64,000 nt of DNA from Chitinophaga barathri (GTDB lineage: Bacteria > Bacteroidota > Bacteroidia > Chitinophagales > Chitinophagaceae): assembly GCF_003807585.1 (NCBI RefSeq), contig NZ_RMBX01000001.1, positions 372,001-436,000 of the forward strand. Reading direction: 5' to 3'. The stretch's first letter is position 1; each line of letters begins with the position of its first letter. The translations under genes and the position numbers were made by a program. The notes beneath the pieces are model-generated. The model did no database searches. It was not told the origin of the DNA and saw nothing but the letters and a program-made list of their open reading frames with translations. Shown here one piece after another: positions 1 through 8,900 of the stretch.

Positions 1-476
1 AAAGCGACGGATACCCAACCGGAGTATATACAAAATGGCCACCATTGAAAAACAAACTTTTTCAATGGGGCATTATGCAATTCCATGTTTGTATTCACAA
101 CCACTTTAAGAAGTGAGATCAGTAATACGATTATTAAACCCACAGACAACAGGATATTATGATAGAGCCAGGCAATTACCCAAAGACTATTAGCGACGCA
201 GGAGACAACAAACCACCAACCGATCTTCATGATGGTGTGTTCTTTTTCTTCGGTTTGCTTAAATAACGGCCCATAATAAAAGACAAATCCTAACATGCCT
301 AAATAGATAAGTCCCCAAATGGAAAATGCATATCCGGCAGGGGTAAAAAGATTTTGATACTCCGCAGATACCGAGGCCATGGTATTCCCATTGAATACTC
401 CTGTGTTGGACACATAATTCATCACAATGGTTATAACAAGAGCAAAACCGTTCAGAATTTGAAGTGTTTTTTTCAT
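1..476 (-). CDS. TspO/MBR-like tryptophan-rich membrane protein, 3' end cut by window
   Basis: I translated this frame by hand from the ATG at 476 down to base 1. It stays open for 158 codons and runs off the window start, so the C-terminus is missing. The protein begins MKKTLQILNGFALV, has several hydrophobic segments, and is rich in Trp (FSIWGLIYLG, IGWWFVV, NSLWVIAWLYH, FQWWPF), which fits the TspO/MBR (tryptophan-rich sensory protein) family. It starts 5 bases after the lycopene cyclase stop, so it is probably the last visible gene of the carotenoid operon. TspO relatives bind tetrapyrroles and, in some bacteria, affect pigment gene expression; a link to carotenoids here is inference from position. 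The family call is fairly good but not certain. Confidence 0.7.
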   Translation of the reverse strand, partial: MKKTLQILNGFALVITIVMNYVSNTGVFNGNTMASVSAEYQNLFTPAGYAFSIWGLIYLGMLGFVFYYGPLFKQTEEKEHTIMKIGWWFVVSCVANSLWVIAWLYHNILLSVGLIIVLLISLLKVVVNTNMELHNAPLKKFVFQWWPFCIYSGWVSVA

Positions 477-481
477 ATATA

Positions 482-1189
482 CTAAATTTGGAGATGACTA
501 TTGTTTACTTCTTCTCCCTTAAACAGCTTAAACAAATAAATTACCAGCAAAAACTGTACATATCCATAAGCAGCGTCTTCTATAGGAATTGTCAACATCC
601 GGATACCTAAAAACTTTTCAGGATTGTAATTGACAATGGGGGATTCCAAACCCGTGCCGGTGAGAACGCCATTTACAGGAAAAAACCCAAGCATGAGGAC
701 TAAGAAAGTAAAGGAAGCTCTGCCTATCCATTCTGCGCGTGCAATAAAATGAAGATAAATGAAAGTAACAATGACTGCTACTGCTGTAACAAGCGTGTAG
801 GTCTTTTCGTGGTGCAATAATGCTACTACAGAACAGATGATAACACTCACAAAAACAATGATGTTGTTAAAACCATCCGCCCAGTCCAACCTGAAAAACA
901 TATCCAGGCAATAAAAAGTGAATACGCAGGCGAAGGGAATGCAAATAAAAAATAACCATTCTTCTAATGGTATCCCGCCTATGATGACGCCAATTGTATA
1001 TTTTGTGTCAAACCACCATACTCCATGAGCAGTAAACCAGATATCCCAGGCGATAAATGGAATAGCCACAATGATTGCGGCTTTTAGAAAAGGGATGAAA
1101 AATCTATTGAACCGGATCCTTCTGTCAAAAGATGCAATAAAACAGATAATGACTGTCAGGAAAATAATTAGAAAGTAAGTGTATGACAT
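482..1189 (-). CDS. Lycopene cyclase, fused CrtYc-CrtYd (CarR) type
   Basis: A 235-residue integral membrane protein with six or seven predicted hydrophobic segments. It carries two copies of the lycopene cyclase domain: the first with PLEEWLFF near residue 75, the second with PIEDAAYGY near residue 200. Bacteria of this phylum often use this fused heterodimer-type cyclase, which turns lycopene into beta-carotene in the inner membrane. The ATG overlaps the last base of the upstream crtZ stop codon (TAATG), which suggests translational coupling. With crtI, crtB and crtZ beside it the role is well supported; whether it forms one or two beta rings cannot be told from sequence. Confidence 0.9.
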   Translation of the reverse strand: MSYTYFLIIFLTVIICFIASFDRRIRFNRFFIPFLKAAIIVAIPFIAWDIWFTAHGVWWFDTKYTIGVIIGGIPLEEWLFFICIPFACVFTFYCLDMFFRLDWADGFNNIIVFVSVIICSVVALLHHEKTYTLVTAVAVIVTFIYLHFIARAEWIGRASFTFLVLMLGFFPVNGVLTGTGLESPIVNYNPEKFLGIRMLTIPIEDAAYGYVQFLLVIYLFKLFKGEEVNNSHLQI

Positions 1190-1671
1190 TACCCCTGTTT
1201 AGCCTTAAAAAATATTTGGAAATATTTCCATGGCACATATAGAAACCCGAAACACTCTCCATCCGCTTTACCCAGATGTTTGTGATGCTGTTTATGTGCT
1301 CTCCGCAAGGCAAGAAAATATGGGTTTTTGCTTTGTGAAAGAAACTTTACTCGCTGATGAATAAATAAGTCATGTACCAAAAAATAAGCCATCCCATATA
1401 ACATAATGCCCAGGCCGATAAAAAAAAGGTAATTAAAGTTCCGTAAAGAACCAAAGTACATTAGTGCAATCGTTGGCAGGGCAAAAATCACAAAAAAGTA
1501 GTCGTTCTTTTCCAACAGCCCCTCATTGCTATGGTCATGATGATCTTTATGAAGCACCCATAAAAATCCATGCATAATGTATTTATGAATGAACCATGTG
1601 GCTCCTTCCATGGCGACAAAAACAAACAATGCAATTAAAGCATTCATAATTTCTACCGTTTTTTTGAACAA
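1189..1671 (-). CDS. crtZ: Beta-carotene hydroxylase
   Basis: A 160-residue membrane di-iron hydroxylase of the fatty acid hydroxylase superfamily. The four histidine clusters are visible: HKYIMH (about residue 29), HKDHHDH (about 41), HDLFIH (about 100) and RRAHKQHHKH (about 123). Known members add hydroxyl groups to the beta rings of beta-carotene to give zeaxanthin. It lies 22 bases after crtB and shares one base with the lycopene cyclase gene. Since no ketolase is in the window, zeaxanthin is the likely end product of the visible genes; this is inference. Confidence 0.92.
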   Translation of the reverse strand: MFKKTVEIMNALIALFVFVAMEGATWFIHKYIMHGFLWVLHKDHHDHSNEGLLEKNDYFFVIFALPTIALMYFGSLRNFNYLFFIGLGIMLYGMAYFLVHDLFIHQRVKFLSQSKNPYFLALRRAHKQHHKHLGKADGECFGFLYVPWKYFQIFFKAKQG

Positions 1672-1693
1672 GTCTTCTAATATAAGGAAATGA

Positions 1694-2533
1694 TCATCGT
1701 AAGCAAGCTGTTTTATATCTTACATAACTTTTAAGCGCCACAATCGCTTTTTCAGGATTGGGAACCCGAATCCTGTTATTCAATATCTCTTTGGAAGATT
1801 TCTTTTTTATCTTTTTAAACAGCGATAAATAATATCTGTAAGCCAGATAAACTCCAAACATTGAAGAATTAGGTAAGCGCTTTATGCCTATTAAAGCCTC
1901 TTTGAATTCCGTTTCAATTTCTTCCTCTATCTTGCATTTTACGCAATTATCAAACACGCCTATATTGATATTCGGGAAATAAGTGCGCCCTAATATTTGA
2001 TAATCGTCTTTCAGGTCCCGCAGAAAGTTAATTTTTTGAAATGCAGAGCCGAGTTTCATCGCATAAGGCTTTAGTTCTTCATATTGAGCTTTGTTATTCT
2101 CAGTAAATACCTGCAGACACATAAGACCCACTACTTCGGCAGATCCGAATATGTACTCTTTATACAACGCATCATTGTAATCTACCTGACCTAAATCCAA
2201 CTGCATACTATGCAAAAACTGGTCAATTAATGTTCTTTCAATCTGGTACCGGCACACCGTTTCCTGAAACGATTGCAGTATAGGATTTAATGAAATCCCT
2301 TCATCTATAGAATTTCCCGTTTCTATTTTAAGCCTGTTTAATAATTTTTCTTTATCGTATCCCTGGAAGCTATCAACGATTTCATCAGCCAGCCGGACAT
2401 AACCGTATATGGCATAGATCGCTGGCCTGATAGATGCTTTTAACGCCAGAATGCCCAATGAGAAACTGGTGCTGTACTTTTCTGTAGTACGCTTACTTAC
2501 TTCATAAGAAAGTTCATCAAATAGTTTCTTCAT
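1694..2533 (-). CDS. crtB: Phytoene synthase
   Basis: A squalene/phytoene synthase family protein that condenses two geranylgeranyl diphosphates to phytoene, the first committed carotenoid step. With the start used here it has 279 residues. Both aspartate-rich motifs are present: DEIVD at residues 50-54 and DLKDD at 173-177, the latter inside the conserved FLRDLKDDYQ..GRTYFP block. An in-frame ATG at 2584 would add 17 residues that do not look like the family; I prefer 2533 because MKKLFDELS..TTEKYSTSFS matches the usual N-terminus. No GGPP synthase gene lies in the window, so the precursor must come from elsewhere. Confidence 0.92.
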   Translation of the reverse strand: MKKLFDELSYEVSKRTTEKYSTSFSLGILALKASIRPAIYAIYGYVRLADEIVDSFQGYDKEKLLNRLKIETGNSIDEGISLNPILQSFQETVCRYQIERTLIDQFLHSMQLDLGQVDYNDALYKEYIFGSAEVVGLMCLQVFTENNKAQYEELKPYAMKLGSAFQKINFLRDLKDDYQILGRTYFPNINIGVFDNCVKCKIEEEIETEFKEALIGIKRLPNSSMFGVYLAYRYYLSLFKKIKKKSSKEILNNRIRVPNPEKAIVALKSYVRYKTACLR

Positions 2534-2596
2534 AGCCCAACGTTTAGAATAGTGACATGCTTCATCATTAAATATTATTACCATATTTATTTAAGG

Positions 2597-2644
2597 GGCA
2601 GGGCCATTTCCTGAGCAATAAATTTTATTTTAAACGGCCCTGCC
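2597..2644 (-). terminator. Inverted repeat between the FAS1 gene and crtB, possible attenuator
   Basis: Perfect 9-base arms GGCAGGGCC (2597-2605) and GGCCCTGCC (2636-2644) enclose a 30-base AT-rich loop. On the plus strand the second arm is followed by six T, but no plus-strand gene ends here. On the transcribed minus strand the 3' arm is followed by CCTTAAATAAAT, a poor U-tract. It may be a partial terminator or an RNA-processing stem that separates expression of the FAS1 gene from crtB. Confidence 0.4.
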
Positions 2645-2687
2645 TTTTTTCACTCACGGTTTTTCATAGAATTCATTAACTGAATAA

Positions 2688-3632
2688 TTATGGAAGAAGG
2701 ACTTTATCTATAACGTGAACTACACCATTCGTAGCCATAATGTTAACAGCGGTAATGTTGCTGGGGCTTGTGTTGCTATTTCCCTTTACGGTGGCATTGC
2801 TACCAAGGCCAACAATAATACTGCCCCCATTTGCGGTTGTCAAACTTTGTCCATTGGAAAGATCGGATGAAAACGTTCTTGCGGCTACTACGTGATAGGT
2901 GAGTATCGAAGCCAAAGTGTTTGGATTCGCCGCCTGAATAGAAGCTACGGTAGGAAAACCCGCATCAATGAAAGCCTGGTTTGTTGGCGCAAATACTGTC
3001 AGAGGGCCGGCAGATGTAAGAACCGCCGCAACATTCGCACTTCCTTGGCTTGCCCGTATTACAGCAGCTACCAGGTAAGTTAAATTACTATTGGCTTGTG
3101 CTACTTCAACTAAATTTCCGGCAGGTGGCATAAGCAGATGTTCAATGGAATGGATCACTCCATTGCTTGCCCCTATGTCTGCGGCTGTTACTTTCCAGCC
3201 ATTCACAAAAACCCCTTTGGCATTTTTGGTTACATACACCGTTCCACCCCCGGCCGTCGTTACCGCAGCATTAGGGCCTGCTGGCACATTTGCGGCCATA
3301 ACTTTTGAACCAAGTGTGTGATACAACAAAATAGCCTTAAGCTGGTCAGCGGAAAGGCCGGCAATGACGCTGCTGGTAATACCCGATGAAGCAAAGGCAT
3401 CATCATCCGGCGCAAACACCGTAAATGGGCCTGTACCACTAAGCGTAGTTGCCAGATCTGCTTTAACGACAGCACTTTTTAAAAGTGAGAAATTGGGATT
3501 GGAGGAAACGACGTCCGTAATCGTTTTTGGCGAATCATTGTCCTTATCTTTTTCACAGGAAGTAAAAGACAGTAACATTGACAAGATAGAAAAGGTTCCA
3601 ATACCAGCTTTTGACACGAATCGACTTTTCAT
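2688..3632 (-). CDS. Fasciclin (FAS1) two-domain lipoprotein
   Basis: A 314-residue protein with a lipoprotein signal (LLSFTSC, Cys about residue 26) and two tandem FAS1 domains, roughly residues 38-168 and 172-314. Each shows the FAS1 hallmarks: TGPFTVFAPDDDAF and AGPLTVFAPTNQAF at the H1 box and NGVIHSIEHLLMP and NGVVHVIDKVLLP at the H2 box. FAS1 domains mediate adhesion or, in some animals and plants, bind hydrophobic ligands including carotenoids. It is placed between crtI (16 bases away) and crtB, within the pigment operon. A carotenoid-binding or delivery role is plausible but is inference. Confidence 0.9.
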   Translation of the reverse strand: MKSRFVSKAGIGTFSILSMLLSFTSCEKDKDNDSPKTITDVVSSNPNFSLLKSAVVKADLATTLSGTGPFTVFAPDDDAFASSGITSSVIAGLSADQLKAILLYHTLGSKVMAANVPAGPNAAVTTAGGGTVYVTKNAKGVFVNGWKVTAADIGASNGVIHSIEHLLMPPAGNLVEVAQANSNLTYLVAAVIRASQGSANVAAVLTSAGPLTVFAPTNQAFIDAGFPTVASIQAANPNTLASILTYHVVAARTFSSDLSNGQSLTTANGGSIIVGLGSNATVKGNSNTSPSNITAVNIMATNGVVHVIDKVLLP

Positions 3633-3648
3633 ATTTTTAGTTTTTATT

Positions 3649-5151
3649 TTAATGATTGTCTATAACGTGCTTTTGTGTTTTTTGAAGAAGACGGATCACT
3701 TCATCCGCGGCAATTTTCCCCGAAATTATGGACGGCGGAACACCAGGGCCCGGCACGGTTAATTGGCCGGTATAAAACAGGTTACTCACTTTTTTATTCC
3801 TGATTTTAGGCTTTAATATGGCTGTTTGACTTAAGGTGTTCGCAAGCCCGTATGCATTGCCGCCATAGGCATTGTAATCCGAAACAAAGTCACTTGCACA
3901 ATAACTTTTTTTAAATTCTATTTTTGACTTTAGGTTACTAATCCCTGTTTGTTTTTCTATTCTCGACAGCATCTCATTTAAATACTTCTCCCTGATCTGC
4001 TCATTATCCGCTATTCCAATTGCCAAAGGCATTAAAAGAAAAAGGTTCTCACAATTTTCCGGGGCAACGCCTGCATCGGTTTTAGATGGGCAGCAGCAAT
4101 AAAAAAGTGGTTTTTCCGGCCATTTTTTATCGCGATAAATACTATCGATATGTTCATCGAGATCATATTCAAAAAAAAGTGTATGATGTTTAAGGTTAGG
4201 TATCTTTTCTTTGATCCCTAGAAAATAAATCAGGCAGGAAGGAGCAAAAGTTTTCTGAAGCCAGTAATTTTCAGAATAGTTTCTGTATTCCTGATCAAGA
4301 AGTGTTTCTGTATGATGGTAATCTGAGGAAGCAACCACCGTATCAAACTTATAACATTTGCTATTGATGATTAGTGAACTTACTCTTCCATTCTCAACGT
4401 TTATTCTTTCTACGGTGTGATTGAAGTGGAAAGTGGCTCCTTCCCTGCTGGCTAACTTGTGCATAGCAAGAATCAATTGATGGAATCCGCCCATAGGATA
4501 ATGTGTCCCCAGGGCATAACCACCATAATTCATCAGACTATAAAGTGCTGGTATATTTTTAGGTGAAGCGCCAAGAAATATAACCGGAAATTCCATCATC
4601 GTTTTCAATTTAGGATTGGAAAAATATCTCGCTACATAAGTCCTAAAATTGGTTAATAAATCAAGGCTTAAAGCACTTTTCGCAATTTTAGGTGATAAAA
4701 ACTCTACCCAGGAATTGCAAGGTTTGTTCACATACTCCCTCATACCAACTTCATACTTGAATTTCGCCGACTTCATAAATTTTTCTAATTGTCCTCCTGC
4801 GCCTTTCTCAATTTCTTCAAACAAGATTTTCATATCATCAAGTTTCTCCGGAACAGAAATTTTTCCATCGGCAAAAATCATTTCAAACTGTGGATTTAGG
4901 GACACCAGTTCAAAAAAATCAGAAGTCCGATAGCCAAAATCAGAAAAGAAACTTTCAATAATATCCGGCATCCAATACCAGCTTGGCCCCATATCAAAAA
5001 CGTAGCCTTCTTTCGTGCAAAATTGTCTTGCCCTTCCACCAGGGTGGTGATGTTTTTCGAAAACATGCACTTCATACCCTTTACGTGCAAGATACCCTGC
5101 AGACGATAGCCCCGAAAACCCGGCGCCTATGATGGCAACATTTTTCTTCAT
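3649..5151 (-). CDS. crtI: Phytoene desaturase
   Basis: A 500-residue FAD-dependent carotenoid desaturase. The N-terminus has the dinucleotide-binding fold VAIIGAGFSGLSSAGYLA followed by VHVFEKHHHPGGRA, and the C-terminus has the CrtI signature region NLFYTGQLTVPGPGVPPSIISGK. Known members take phytoene through stepwise dehydrogenation to lycopene at the membrane. The start codon overlaps the stop of the upstream MarR-type gene by four bases (ATGA). Length and motifs are normal, so the gene looks intact. Confidence 0.94.
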   Translation of the reverse strand: MKKNVAIIGAGFSGLSSAGYLARKGYEVHVFEKHHHPGGRARQFCTKEGYVFDMGPSWYWMPDIIESFFSDFGYRTSDFFELVSLNPQFEMIFADGKISVPEKLDDMKILFEEIEKGAGGQLEKFMKSAKFKYEVGMREYVNKPCNSWVEFLSPKIAKSALSLDLLTNFRTYVARYFSNPKLKTMMEFPVIFLGASPKNIPALYSLMNYGGYALGTHYPMGGFHQLILAMHKLASREGATFHFNHTVERINVENGRVSSLIINSKCYKFDTVVASSDYHHTETLLDQEYRNYSENYWLQKTFAPSCLIYFLGIKEKIPNLKHHTLFFEYDLDEHIDSIYRDKKWPEKPLFYCCCPSKTDAGVAPENCENLFLLMPLAIGIADNEQIREKYLNEMLSRIEKQTGISNLKSKIEFKKSYCASDFVSDYNAYGGNAYGLANTLSQTAILKPKIRNKKVSNLFYTGQLTVPGPGVPPSIISGKIAADEVIRLLQKTQKHVIDNH

Positions 5152-5813
5152 TTTTGCATACTATTTAAAACTTCACCTAGCAGGTTTTCAGTATCGATAT
5201 TTTTATCATAAATTGGCTGGTGAAAATCATTCAGTTTATTTAGTAATCTTATGAGTTCCAATTTTTCACCAGCCGTTAAATCACCACAAACAATATTAGT
5301 TGCCTGGCGCACTTTTATTAATAATCTATCTAACACTCCCAGGCCGAGAGGAGTAATGTTGATCACTTTACTCCTTTTATCAATTTCCGAAGTTGTCTGC
5401 TTTACCCAACCCTTGGCAATTAAACGGTTAATAATTTGCATTCCGGCCGGTTTCTCATGAACATTCTTTTTTATCAAATCTATTTTCGTCATGTTCTTAC
5501 TGAACTTCAAAACAATTAAATAGATCACGTCGTCTTGGCTGGAAAATTCTGAGCCGTGCATTGCTGATTTAAAATAATTTTTGCCGAAACGATTCATATG
5601 GACAATGTGACTGGCTATAACGCTTTCAGGACTCCTTCCTGTCATTTTGCCTTCCCAGTCAGGCTGAAATGATTGTATATGCTCTTCTTTATAGGAATCA
5701 ACAATCCATTTTTTAAAATCTTCCACGTCATTTTTATGTAAACTCCTATTAAGATTTGCGTGATCGTATTGATTAATTAAATCGAGGATATCCTTAATAA
5801 AGTTATAGTCCAT
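5148..5813 (-). CDS. MarR-family transcriptional regulator of the carotenoid operon
   Basis: A 221-residue protein with a winged helix-turn-helix in the MarR manner: FSKNMTKIDLIKKNVHEKPAGMQIINRLIAKGWVKQ, then a wing containing DKRSKVINITPLG. The ORF opens at a TTG at 5822, but the ATG at 5813 (MDYNFIKDIL) is the more likely start. It is the first gene of the carotenoid operon and overlaps crtI by four bases. MarR proteins usually repress their own operon and respond to small ligands or oxidants, so autoregulation of pigment synthesis is likely but inferred. The N-terminal 85 residues are longer than in a minimal MarR protein. Confidence 0.82.
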   Translation of the reverse strand: MDYNFIKDILDLINQYDHANLNRSLHKNDVEDFKKWIVDSYKEEHIQSFQPDWEGKMTGRSPESVIASHIVHMNRFGKNYFKSAMHGSEFSSQDDVIYLIVLKFSKNMTKIDLIKKNVHEKPAGMQIINRLIAKGWVKQTTSEIDKRSKVINITPLGLGVLDRLLIKVRQATNIVCGDLTAGEKLELIRLLNKLNDFHQPIYDKNIDTENLLGEVLNSMQK

Positions 5814-5827
5814 AAATAACAATTAGA

Positions 5828-5843
5828 ATACTAATATACTAAA
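5828..5843. promoter_or_regulatory. Tandem 8-base repeat upstream of the MarR gene, possible operator
   Basis: Two head-to-tail copies, ATACTAAT and ATACTAAA, sit 15 bases upstream of the MarR-type ATG within an AT-rich stretch. The position would suit autoregulation. The composition is low-complexity, so chance is not excluded. Confidence 0.25.
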
Positions 5844-5937
5844 ATATTGCAATTTCCGTCATAATTTTCATAATTGGACAATATATAGTACAATTATATA
5901 CTTTTATGAAGGTCAACCCACTGAATTTCATGATTTT

Positions 5938-8900
5938 CTACTTTGAAGCATTGCGCAGCCTTCTTACAAATTCCGATGGAGAACTCCCATATTCTTTCTT
6001 AAACATCCTGGAAAAATAAGAACTGCTCTGTAGCCCGATCCTGTCGGCAACTTCCCCAAGTGTTACATCCTCATGTGTCATAATGTAAATGGCCCGCTTT
6101 AAACGGATGGTTTTGACAAACTCTCCAACGGACTGACCTGAAATTCCTTTAATCTTTTGATAAAGTTTTGTGCGGCTGATGTTCATGCGTACGCACAGAA
6201 AATCTACCTCCAGGTCGGGATTCTGGATATTGTCTTCTATGATTTGCAGTAATGTGTTCATGAAGTCTTTATCCTTCTGTGAGTGTACCAGTTCTGTAGC
6301 TTCTATGAGATGATCTTTGGTATATCGCCGCTTCAGTTTGCCGGTTCGGTCAAAAATGTTATTGATGGTTAGCAGCAGCAAAGACGTGCTCAGTGGTTTG
6401 GCGAAGTAGTAGTCTGCACCAGACTCCAGGCCTTCTAGCTTAGTGTCCAAACCGTCCTTGGCAGAAAGGATTACGAAGGGGATATGACTGGTTTCAAAAG
6501 TTTGCTTGATGTATTTACATAATTCGATACCATTCACGCCAGGCATCATTACATCGCTTACGATCAGGTCAGGATTAAGTTCTGCTGCTATTATGATTGC
6601 ACTGCTGCCGTCGCCGGCCTCATGTACGTGATAATAGGGTTCCAGCGATTCACGCAGGAAGGTGCGCAGCTCCAGGTTGTCTTCCACCAGTAAAATGTGC
6701 TTGGATTTCCTGATGGTTACATTGGGCATCGGCGTTAAATTAAGAGGTGCAGCTATCTCATTGTCCAATTGCTCCAGCTGCGAACCTTTTTGAATACCAG
6801 GCACAATGATCTCACCGGCGCTGTAGTTTTCTTTTCCCCAGGGAAGCGCTACCAGGAACTCTGTGCCTTTATTGCGCTCACTGAATACTGCGATCTCACC
6901 TTTGTGCAAATGCGTCAGGCTCTTTACCAGCGCAAGCCCTACTCCTGATCCCAGGTGATGATTGCTCACGCGGAAGTAGCGGTCAAAGATGTCAGGGAGG
7001 GAAGCTTCCGTAATGCCAATACCGGTATCCGTTACCAAAAAATAAATATATTGGCTGGCCTTTAGTTCATGCGGCAGTTGCAGACCTGCATTAAATGATG
7101 GTTTGAACAGCTCTTTTTCCAGGAAGTACTGAAGGGTTACCTGTCCGCCATTGTCGGTATATTTGAAAGCGTTGTTTAATAGATTCAGGAGGATCTTTTC
7201 CAGCACCTGTGCATCAAAATAATTCACTGATGTACCGCTGCCTGTTTTATCAATGACATCAAAGCGAATATTTTTTCCTTCTGCCAGCGCCGCGAATTCT
7301 TCATATAAGCTCTGGCAAAATTCACTTACCGACATTGGCTGCACCTGGAGGCGAATGGCCCCATCAGCCACTTTTTTGAAATTCATCAGCTCACTTACCA
7401 GGCTGATGAGTCGCTTTACATTACGCAGCATCAGCTGATAGGCATGGGCACGCGTTGGTTGTTCATCTTCGGAAACGAGGCGTTCCAGTGGTCCGCGGAT
7501 CAGGGTTAGCGGGGTACGGAAGTCATGGGATATATTTGTGAATAGCTGCAATTGCTGCTGGTACAGTTGTTCACGCTGCTGATGTATGGCTTCGCGCTGG
7601 CGTTCGGCTGCGGCGCGCAGGGCTAGTTCATTTTTCAACCGGTACCAGCGGGCCTGGTAAACATAAATGCCCAGCAAAGCGCCAATGAAGAATAAGATAT
7701 AAAAGAGCTTCGCCGCCGTGGATTTCCACCAGGGGGGAATCACGGTTATCATTATACTCGCCTGCCGCCCGCTCCAAACGCCATCATTATTAGATGCCTC
7801 TACCAGAAAAGTGTAGTCCTTAAATTCCAGATTGCTGTAGGCGGCGCCTGCACTTTTGCCATCCGTGTATTGCCAGGTGTCATCATGGCCTTTCAGCATA
7901 TACCGAAACCGGCATTTCAGTGGATTGGCGTAATGCATGGCGCTAAAGGAGATCACGAAATTATTCTGCAAGTGGTTGAGACGCACGGCTGCATCAGCGG
8001 TGATATAACGGGTAGAGTCTTCAGGTTCGTTATTTACGGAAAGCCGCGTGATCTGCGGAGCGGCGACGACAGGGTTGGAGGTGATATCTGCGGGCCGGAA
8101 ATAGCTCAAACCATTAATCCCCCCAAAAAACAATACCCCTTCTGCACCGCGGCAGGAGGAGTTCACTTTAAAACTGTTGCCCTGCAGCCCGTCATTTTTA
8201 TCATACCGAACTACTGCGCCGGTGCGGGGATCAAAGCGCTGCAGACCGTTACCCGCCAGCCATATATACCCCTGATCATCTATTTCCAATCCCTCTACAT
8301 CTTTAAAGATGCCTTCGGTGAAAGCGGTGATCGTGAAAGAATCGTCCGGGCGCAGGATCATGCGGTTCAGCCCCCCGCCAATGGTACCTATCCAGTAAGT
8401 ACTATCGTTCTGCTTCGCAATCGGATAAATGTAGTTAGAGCTCAGGGAGTTAGGTTTACCGGTAGCCTGATAGCTCAGGCTTTTCAGGATATTACCTTCC
8501 TTATCCACGATCAGCCTTTTGAGACCGTGGGTACTGGCGGCCATCAGCTGAGGATTCACGGAATCCGCGTGTATAAAATAGCTTTCCCCATACCGTTTAA
8601 CCTGGTATGTTCCAGCAGCGTCCTTATAGATTACACCAAAATTATGCGTGTGGTCACCAAACCAAATGTTACCAAAGCAGTCTTTTACCAGGACATCTAC
8701 CACATGATTGGGAAAATTTTCCGATCCCGGCGGGCGCCAAAGCTGCTGCCGATCAGGACGCATGACCACAATGCCCTGAATGCCACCTATCCACAGGTTA
8801 CGTTCATTGTCTGTAGCCAGCGCGGTGATGGTATTACCCGGAAGGCGTACAGCGCTGTTGTAGTTATTATATACCTGTACCACCTGTTGCTTTTCAAGGT

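Noticed and set aside
2636-2650. A plus-strand intrinsic terminator ending in six T at 2645-2650
   Set aside because: No plus-strand gene lies upstream, so it is reported only as an inverted repeat within the minus-strand operon.
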